Shown here: positions 56,548-64,000 of the stretch, piece by piece | Layout: every line of letters begins with the position of its first letter | Numbering within the stretch: position 1 is the first letter of the stretch | DNA from: Strobilurus pachycystidiatus | Lineage: Eukaryota > Basidiomycota > Agaricomycetes > Agaricales > Physalacriaceae | Reading direction: 5' to 3' | Length of the DNA stretch: 64,000 nt | NCBI GenBank assembly: GCA_019915135.1 | Contig: JAHLMK010000003.1 | Span: 248,001-312,000, forward strand | Made by a program: the position numbers and the translations under genes | Notes under the pieces: model-generated | The model's database searches: none | Seen by the model: the letters and a program-made list of their open reading frames with translations, nothing else | Told to the model about the DNA's origin: nothing

Positions 56548-59500
56548 TTATAGATCTCCTGTCGTAAACTCTGTTAAATCTAATTGTCCGTTGACCGTGG
56601 TTATAGCATTAGAAGGGACAACTGGATAGTCCTCGCCACTACTCTGGTCAATGTCCACATCATTGCTTGGTTGTACAGACCCGGTACGTGTTGTACGCAC
56701 CAGGAACGTCTTGAGCTGTCCACCGGCGAGTATATTCCATCCGGCAGCAAACTCGTTCTTCACATTGTACACCTGTGAGCGTCCTTTGACCCAACGAAGG
56801 ATGTGGTTTTGTCGATAGTGAACCCCAAGATAGTTGATATCTTTGGTTGTAGAGGCGTTAGTGTGCGCGTGCTTGTTGTTCGCGATCCCAAACAGTTTCG
56901 GAAACCAGTCCCGGAGCGCGCTTATGCCCCGGATATTAAGACTGACCGCCTCTGCTAGATGACGGCTGTCGAAGTCGTGGCTCTTCCCGTTGAAAAGACG
57001 TTTGATCCAGAAGTTATAGTGCTCTTGAAGGAGATCAAGCTCCAACCAATGTCCAGCGCGGCCAGTGGGATTGACCAGATAGTTGTTGAATATCGTGATT
57101 CTGAGATCATCCGAGAACTCGTACTTGAAGTTGCACGCCAGCTGGAGTAGCTCATTTCCGTAGTTTGTAGACCCTGCACCCCAGAAGGAGTACCGAAGGA
57201 CCTACGCCCGTGATCAATAACGAGATCGCGAGGTTAAGATGAACATACGTTAATGATCTCAAACACGCGACCAATATCACCAGCGGCCGTCGCGTTGCAT
57301 ATCTCAAGGTACCAGAATGTCATACGCATGAAATTGATCAACGTCTCGAGATCCTGGTCACCCTCGGACAGGAAGTTCAGTCGCGCATCAGCAGCTACTT
57401 TGGTGCGTGATCGTTTCGCTGGTTTCTGAGATGGTAGGACAGAACTGGGGACAGGTAGTGCCGCCTCCGTGTCTATCGACTCCGACTCTGAAGCCGCCGG
57501 TGGTTCCCAGGCGGGTCCATAGATCGTCGGATCTCTCTCGGAATAACCAAGAGCATCCTCAGCTGCGGCGGTGCACAGATAGCGACGGTACAGGGTCTGT
57601 GCCATGGAATAGAGTACTTCTTGTGATGATTCGTGAAGCTTTCCGTCTACAGCAAAGTAGGAGTTCACGGCCGTGATCAGCGGGACACTGGCATCGACCG
57701 ACACGCCAGTTTTCTCTTCACATAATATCCTAGTAGTAGATGGCAAGTAAGTCGACATGATCTAGAGAATGTAATGCATTCGAACATACCGAGTTGCCTC
57801 TAGAATCAAAGCCTCGAATCGATCCTCAAGAATATGATGGGCAGGATAGAAGTCGCACTTTGTCGGATTGAAAGAACGAGAAAGTCGAGCACAATCATAC
57901 GAGAGACCGAACACGCCCTTCGGAGGATTAGCAAACCAATGTAATCGAAAGATACACTTTTGCCAAGTCCACTTGAGGTGCCAGAGTTGAATGAGTGGTA
58001 AGACCCATGTCCGACGATCTTCAGCTGTGTCCGTCTTCCACAAGTATAGCAATAGGTGACGCATTCGATCTATGCTAAGCTGATCGCCACAGAATATGAT
58101 CATCCAAAGACGATAGACAACCTCTGTCACGACAAGTTGACCGGCAACAAGATTGGCGATAACGTTTCCCACCCCAGCAGTGGTTGACTCGTCAATGTTG
58201 GTGGACCGCATGGTGTGGATTTTGCTTTTTCGGAGACGGAGAGGATGCTTGGCGTGAGTCTTTGTGAAAAGCTCATCCACAGCGCCTCGTTGAGACGCCA
58301 AAGAGGGGATGAACTTCAACCAGATGCGCATGATAGTGCCGGCACCTATCCCCTCGATATGAGACCAATCGATGTCGGCATCAAGCTGATTCATCGTCAA
58401 CTGAGAGCGGGCTTTCGAGGCAACCTTCTCAAGGTACGGCGCACTGAGCAGGGCACCCGGGCGAACGTCTTCCAATCCAATTGCCGTCGCCGCTGTTCCG
58501 TTCTTCATCTCTGTCTGATTGTCGAGTGTCGTCTGCCACTTTTTCTTCTGCTTATTGACGTTATCAAAGAGAAGCATGAAGAGCGGCCCGATAGTTTCGG
58601 AGACCATGCCCCAAGCCTTCAGCTGTGCGCTGGAATCCATGGCAAGCAGATTGAGTATGGACAGGACTGTGCTGTACGCCGTCGATAGTCCGATACGGGA
58701 CAGGATAGCAAATATGTCGCGATTGGCATTGCACGTGAAAAGAAAGACGCCGATGATCATAGGAAGTATAAGCGCAAATCGATTCCGATGGTATAGCAGG
58801 ACAAGTATCATGATGGTTACAGCCTATCAGCCAAAGTGAGTGAAGAGCAGATATCCGAAGAAGTAAGACTTTACCTGCCACGGATCGCGTCTTCCAGTGG
58901 GCCCTTCCTCCCGTTGATTGCCACTTTCTGCATGACCGTCAAGGATGACTGGATCACAATCATCGTCCTCGTCCTCTTCATCCTGATCTTCGGCTGTTTG
59001 CAGGTCCGGGAGCTCAGGATCGACGGCAGATGTCGCGTCAGATGGAGAAGGCTCTGTAGAGCTTAGCGGTATGGGAGCCTCGACATTAGCCTTTTTATCC
59101 AATGCCTTACGAGTCCGCTTGTTGACTGCAAACGATGTAAGGATCGCGAACGTGACCGGCGCGTGGCAGGCAATGGTCTCCTGGCTATCGACGAGACTCC
59201 ATGAAAGAAGCACGTCCCAGGTGACGGACTCTTTTGTTGGCTTCCGTTTGAAGCCAAGCGAGGGGTGGAGAAGCGCATCACCCTCTCTATCGACGCGTTC
59301 CAGGACAACCTTGACTGCCCAGTTGAGTACTGCATTACGTGTGGTGTTGGCAACTGGTGACAGCAGTGGGCCGAGACGGAGAGCGGTGGATAGACAGTGT
59401 CGGGGCAGCGAGAAGACGGGAGACCGGGGAACGCGATCGTCGTATTGCTGTGAGTGTCGATGGCGATACAGCAGATCGACGAGATGGAGTGGGTGGTGAA

Positions 59501-60017
59501 GGGGATTGTTGCCGTCTGAGGCGACAAAGGATGAGACAGATCTAATAACTTCTTGATGCTGCTTATGCTTTGTTGCCAACAGCGCGTAGATGAAGCTGCC
59601 AATCGTCGGGAACCCCAACTTGTCCAAAGCGCGTAGTGCAACCTTCAGACGATCCTCTGTGGTGATGTTCCCATTAGGCCATTTGAACTTTGCGCGAGAG
59701 CGCCGTTCAGTGTTCTGCTGCGTGAGGAGGCCATCAAACAGGTCCGAGGCAAACGCGATAGCAATCTCCTCCCTTGACGCTGAGCTGTGGTACGATGATG
59801 CAGCTCTGGCCACTGGAACCGATCCAGTGAGGACTGCGGGTGTAGGAGACGCAAACACGGAGGGGTGATGGGTAAAAGGGAAGGAACTCGGTGAAGAAGT
59901 TGGGTAGTAAGCCGACCAGTGCATGTACGTGTAGTTGGAAGGGGCTGGTGTGGAAGGGTGACCTCCGAACATGGGCACTGGCCGCCCCAAAGCAGGTCTT
60001 TCATCATCCGAGTCCAT
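56548..60017 (-). CDS. DUF6589-domain protein (possible mobile-element protein)
   Basis: The start ATG at 60017 gives MDSDDERPALGRPVPMFGG; an upstream GTG frame is ignored. Exon 1 holds a Ser/Pro-rich N-terminus, KWPNGNITTEDRLKVALRAL and LGFPTIGSFIYALLATKHKQ, then an acidic run DEEDEDDDCDP. Exon 2 (about 58825-57792) has MNQLDADIDWSHIEGIGAGT, LVVTEVVYRLWMIIFCGDQL and WHLKWTWQKCIFRLHWFANP. Exon 3 ends at about 57250, and exon 4 has SFWGAGSTNYGNELLQLACN, LVNPTGRAGHWLELDLLQEH, NFWIKRLFNGKSHDFDSRHL and INYLGVHYRQNHIL. These match the layout of agaricomycete DUF6589 proteins as I know them. About 1,060 residues; no stop seen inside exons. Role unknown; transposase-like behaviour is a hypothesis. 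Confidence 0.82.
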
Positions 60018-60600
60018 CCAGCAACTCTTTGCGTGTATAGACACAATGCCGGAGCGCGAGATGATGGCTATCGTCGAGGTTCACGCGTTCACACAGCCAC
60101 TCAAGCGTTCAAGAGTTCAGGCCGAGGTGCCGGACATGCCGAAAATTTGAAATAGGCGACTATCAGTGGACCCATTCATCAAAATCCAGACTTTGTAGTG
60201 GTAAGAACGACTATCTTCTTACATCTCACAAATTCTGGTTAACGAGACTACAATTGATGCACTTTACAGCTCTCTGTCCTCTCCCCCTACTTACTCCGAG
60301 TCTTCGTCTACGACAGGTTACCTGGGCTACAGGACATGGCGTATTATGGATCTCGCTGTCTTCAAAGCGCTGCTCTCCGGCGCCGAGTCATCTAGGTCAT
60401 CGATTTGATGGCGGAAACAGAATGCGGAAGCCCTGGCGATCATCGTCCCACTCCGCCGTGTAGACAACAATAACAACAACAACAACAATAACATTCGTCG
60501 CTTTGAGGCGCTGCTTCCTTGTTCCCGTCACTTCCGCCAAAACAATTGTGTTCCACTGGCACGCCTCCTACCAACGCTTCTCTAACATATCACATACACT
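60018..60600 (+). promoter_or_regulatory. spacer and clade II leader of locus L
   Basis: From about 60290 rightwards the sequence is homologous to the flanks of H and M (ACTCCGAGTCTTCGTC, AGCGCTGCTCTCCGGCGCCG, GGTCATCGATTTGATGGCGG), with the ACAACAATAACAAC tract at 60464-60491 and TTCGTCGCTTTGAGGCGCTG after it. Confidence 0.55.
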
Positions 60601-61826
60601 ATGTCTATGCCTCGCTGGGGTGAATACTTCATCCTGCGACTTGATCCCCTCCCCACGTTGACACTTCTGTTGGACGATCCCGAAGTGGTTAAAGCATGCG
60701 AGGCTTTACCGCCTGGGAAGCAATATCTCGCCTGCTGTCAACAGGTGAGGCTCGCCACTTTACAACCTACGACTTCTTTGTTGACTGAAATCACCAGCGC
60801 CTGGGCATGCCGGTTGTCGGGCGCTTTGTCCCAATATCTGTCTCCTTCGCCTTCCGCGGGCTTACACCCGGTCCCCTGGGCTCTTTCGCACTGCCAGACA
60901 TGTCGTTCCCCATCCCCCCAAACATCGTTCATCCGCGGGGCCGCCCAGCGCTAAAGGTTGATCCCCCTCTGCCCTGGTCGGACTTGTATCACTCTACACT
61001 TGCCTTCACACAAATCCGCATCAATTACCGCACTCGTGACCGCCGGGAGCGTGGAGATTTCCAGCTATGTCCCCCAGGACAAACGGTATACATTGAATCT
61101 CGGCATAGGACGGACAACCAATGGAGAAGAAAAATGCTACGCATGAGGGAGACAGGTGGGACGGATTTTGAACCCGATCCCGAAGCCGATATCCAGCCAC
61201 CCGGTGAGAAGGATTACCGCTTTTCCGCTACGTCGACATCGGAGCCGTTACCTCACAATATCCCTCTCCCGCCGACCCCTGACCTCTCCCCACTCAACAT
61301 TCCCTCATCACCCTCTCCTCTTGCGGAAGATTCCGAGCGTCCGACTCCCACAGATCTAGTCGCCCAGTCCGATTCGACCCCGGATGTTCCAGATGAACCC
61401 TCTGTCCATACCGAATACGAATCCTTGGATTTTGACGAATTTCTCCCCAACTACGACTACGCACCGGTTGTTGATATTTGGACCGATCTGGAGTCGTTCA
61501 CGCCTGAACAAATTGGCAATCCTTGGGAGATCTTTGAGGAGATGAAGGTGATTCAACAGTGAGTCTTCCCGTATCTTGACGACCACATCATTCATAAAAT
61601 CTTCATCAGAATAATCGACGACCACAAGGCGAGGCTACAGGCCAAAATCAAGCTTACGGAGAAAATGAACGCGGAACACTTTGAGAAGATCTCGTCTAAG
61701 CAACGTAGACCGCTGTTCGAAAGGATCGCTCATCGTGCTATCACGCTTGTGAAGCGGTTTCGCTCTGCCTGCTATCGGAAACTTCATGTCTCGCATAGTC
61801 CGAGGGCGGGCGTCCCGGACCAATAG
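60601..61826 (+). CDS. WGEYF family, clade II, locus L (intact reference)
   Basis: Exons 60601-60744, 60798-61558 and 61610-61826, 373 residues, the shortest intact copy. It begins MSMPRWGEYFILRLDPLPTL, then PPGKQYLACCQQ. Exon 2 reads LGMPVVGRFVPISVSFAFRG, SFALPDMSFPIPPN, HPRGRPALKVDPPLPWSDLY, MRETGGTDFEPDPEADIQPP. Linker boxes are NIPLPPTP and NIPSSPSP, without a long acidic run. The second block is YESLDFDEFLPNYDYAPVVD and IGNPWEIFEEMKVI. The tail is DDHKARLQAKIKLTEKMNAE and ACYRKLHVSHS. It is the nearest relative of locus H and shows the ancestral acceptor TCATCAG that H has lost. Confidence 0.86.
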
Positions 61827-62399
61827 GTCTGCTCAGTGCTGACATACATTCCTTTACTCCTACGTCAACCAACATTAATAATTGAGTCCTTTTGTGTGAA
61901 CTTGAGCCTCATCAGGCAGCATCGAAGGTTGTTCGGCGTAAGGAAGAATGAGGACCGCCGCAAATAACGGTCATGACTGAACTGCTCGAGTCGTAGCAGA
62001 TTCTTATACTGCTTGAGTCAATATTGCCCGCCTTTGATTTCGCCGGCGTGAATGATAGTGTCTCTTACACGACATCGGGTATGCTTACCGCTGTAGAGCT
62101 GGCTCTGTTAGGTGCAGCCACAACCAACTTCAAAGCTCTATTTGTCAACCCGTGCCTTACACCAATGCAGTAGTATTAAGGGATTACGACTATGCTGGTC
62201 AATGATCTCCACCTCGTGTCCGAGGTAGGTAGGTAGATAGACTGTAGGTAGGTAGTGGGCACACACACAAGCGAGCATCGAACGACGAACACGCTAAGAG
62301 AGTGATAAGAAGATAGGATATAATGATGAACGAAAGCACATACCAACCGAACATGACGAAGCTAAGCGCTTGGACGTCACGCGGTCGTCGCGAACCTAT
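61827..62399. other. intergenic, no gene recognised
   Basis: 3' flank of locus L. GGTAGGTAGGTAGATAGACTG near 62225 is a short tetranucleotide run. Confidence 0.4.
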
Positions 62400-62815
62400 T
62401 GTCGTGGTACGCACAGTGATCCGGATGTGCTCGTCGTGACTCGTCGTTGTCAGAATATTCGTCGTGGCCAGAATGAGCGTTGTCTTTGGATTGCCCGGTT
62501 GATTACCGTGCTCGTCGCTGTCCGGATGCTTGTCCTCGTCGTAACAGACGTCGTCGTTGAGGTGGTGGTGCTCGTCCTCGGCATTGAGTTGTTTGTCCTC
62601 GTCGTCTTGGGAGACAAGTGCTCGTCCTCGTTGAGATGCTCGGTCTTCGTCGTGGTGCTCGTTGTGGTCAATATCTTTGTCCTCGTCGCGATGCTCGTCC
62701 TCGTCATGATGTCGTTCTTCGTTTGGTTACTCGTCCTCGTCGTGCACGTCGTCGTCCGGATGCAAGTGCTCGATTGCTTGGCCTCGTCGCGTCATCCTCG
62801 TTGGGACAGTGAGAC
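62400..62815 (+). repeat. degenerate GTCGTC/CTCGTCCTCGT low-complexity tract
   Basis: Imperfect repeats of TCGTCGT, CTCGTCCTCG and GTGCTCGT fill about 400 bp. The open frame across it (Val/Leu-rich on plus, Thr/Arg-rich on minus) follows from the repeat and is not a gene. Confidence 0.7.
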
Positions 62816-63809
62816 TCGTTTCGTGGCTTGAGATTTAAGACCTGTCCCTCCGGCGACGATAACGGCATTGTGAGGCGGCGGTAGAACAGGACACAGGACA
62901 CAAAACGACCCAGAATCGGATATGTGAGGTTCGTCCTATAGCGATTTTACATACGTCCGGACGGATCAGAGGCGTGAACACACTGTTCGATACGCTTTGG
63001 GAGACTAGGAACACACTGGGAAGGAATTCGCGCGGATCGTGTGCAGTTATGTCGCGCGACAGTAGCCACACTGCCACAGCGACGGCGATGACCCGCGTAT
63101 AGAGAAAAAATGTGAGTAATTGAATGCATCTGCCAGTGCAGGAGAAGATGGAAGACACGGGTTCTTGGGACGATGCTGGCCGTTCATTAGTATAATGACA
63201 GATTGGACAAGTAGGACGAACTTGAGTGGATTTTGAAGATGCACCTAAAGTTGTCCCGCGATTGAATAAGGAGCGACAAACGCGCACCAATGGTATCGGA
63301 CCCAGACAGCGCGCCATTTGTGCCGCCAGGGCAAGCGTTCTAAACAGAAAGTCTTCTGCGGGTCGCTGAGAGCGTGTGCAGGGATTGGAAAGGGTGTACT
63401 CTGTCGTCGACTCGTCGTCGTCGAAAAGAGAGAAGCCGCCGTTCGGGCCTGTCCGGCACGATAGATCCGACAGCGCAGCATGACGTGTCCGTGTCAATCG
63501 ATCAAATTTGCCATGCTCTTCGCTGCTGTTTGCCTCTCCCCCTACCTTACTCCGAGTCTGAGTCTTCGGGTCTGCTGAATCAAAATGATATCGCCCCTAT
63601 TGAAGCGCTTCGCCTTCAGCGCATGTCATCTACTTATGATATCCATCCAGGTCATAAATTTGATGGTGGACAACAATAACAATAACAATAGCAATATTCG
63701 TCCGACGTCGCTTTGAGGCTCTGCGTCCCCACTCCCATCACTTCCACCAAATCACTCACCCTACTGGAACGCCTACGACGAACACTTCTTCCGACAAAGT
63801 ACGTACAAC
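62816..63809 (+). promoter_or_regulatory. upstream flank and clade II leader of locus M
   Basis: From about 63430 to 63809 the sequence is homologous to the flank of locus H (and partly L): CGGCACGATAGATCCGACAG, GAAGCGCTTCGCC, CAGGTCATAAATTTGATGG, the CAACAATAACAATAACAATA tract (63670-63695) and GTCGCTTTGAGGCTCTGCG. A reverse frame 63497-62835 contains LSDLSCRTGPNGG but no known domain. Confidence 0.5.
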
Positions 63810-64000
63810 ATGTCTATGCCTCGCTGGGGCGAATATTTCATCCTGCGACTTGACCCCCTCCCCACGTTGAGACTTTTGGCGGACGATCCTGAAGTGGTAG
63901 AAGCATGCGAGGCTCTACCAGCCGGGAAGCAGTATCTTGCCTGCTGTCAACAAGTGAGAACCGCCACAACTCACGATTTTCCTATTGACTGGAATACACA
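63810..64000 (+). CDS. WGEYF family, clade II, locus M (partial, runs off the edge)
   Basis: Exon 1 (63810-63953) is complete: MSMPRWGEYFILRLDPLPTL, then ADDPEVVEACEALPAGKQYL and ACCQQ. The donor GTGAGA follows at 63954. Exon 2 lies beyond the window. No lesion in the part seen. Confidence 0.85.
   Translation, partial: MSMPRWGEYFILRLDPLPTLRLLADDPEVVEACEALPAGKQYLACCQQVRTATTHDFPIDWNT

Noticed and set aside
60018..60044. Nine-residue extension of the DUF6589 ORF
   Set aside because: It needs a GTG start; the first ATG is at 60017.
62370..62831. 153-codon Val/Leu-rich open frame looking like a membrane protein
   Set aside because: It is the translation of a degenerate CTCGTC/GTCGTC repeat; other frames are equally open.

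Overview
The window is nuclear DNA of a basidiomycete fungus, most likely an agaricomycete of the polypore type (inference). The support is many short spliceosomal introns (about 45-60 nt) with GT..AG ends, two intron-bearing tRNA genes, a DUF6589 protein, a MYND-finger protein, an F-box protein, an agaricomycete-type P450 and an LTR retroelement.

Layout. 0.8-7.8 kb is a small metabolic block: a cytochrome P450 (minus) divergent from a 14-TM-type MFS exporter (plus), then an epoxide hydrolase. 7.8-12 kb holds low-complexity DNA, an F-box gene and tRNA-Gln(CUG). From 12.3 kb to the right edge the window is dominated by one multicopy gene family that I do not recognise, here called the WGEYF family: twelve loci plus one relic. 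Members share three exons, a conserved N-terminal region, a variable acidic or Pro/Ser-rich linker, a second conserved block and a basic C-terminal helix region. Clade I (WGEYFILQLDP type) occupies 14-25 kb and clade II (WGEYFILRLDPLPTL type) 36-64 kb. Several copies are decaying by different routes: a nonsense codon, frameshifts, a lost 3' splice site and a deleted intron end.

A second unrecognised family, here called WAMGTF, has three copies. Each is divergently paired, head to head, with a WGEYF gene (intergenic spacers about 950, 540 and 630 bp). This repeated two-gene divergent module is the best candidate for an undescribed system. One WAMGTF copy is split by a 4.42 kb LTR element with apparently identical 831-bp LTRs and a perfect 5-bp target-site duplication. 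The element carries no recognisable pol gene but does carry, antisense to itself, a three-exon gene.

Other genes are a MYND zinc-finger protein (19.5-21.5 kb), an agaricomycete conserved protein (41.7-43.2 kb), tRNA-Asp(GUC), a small Ser/Pro-rich protein (46.7-47.3 kb) and a convergent pair of a RecQ-like SAP-domain helicase and a DUF6589 protein (54.3-60.0 kb). The gene-poor stretch 31.9-35.9 kb has decayed coding sequence among clusters of a TACCGTGA/TACCGTGG motif, including a perfect 34-bp palindrome. All splice models were read by eye; none is supported here by transcripts.
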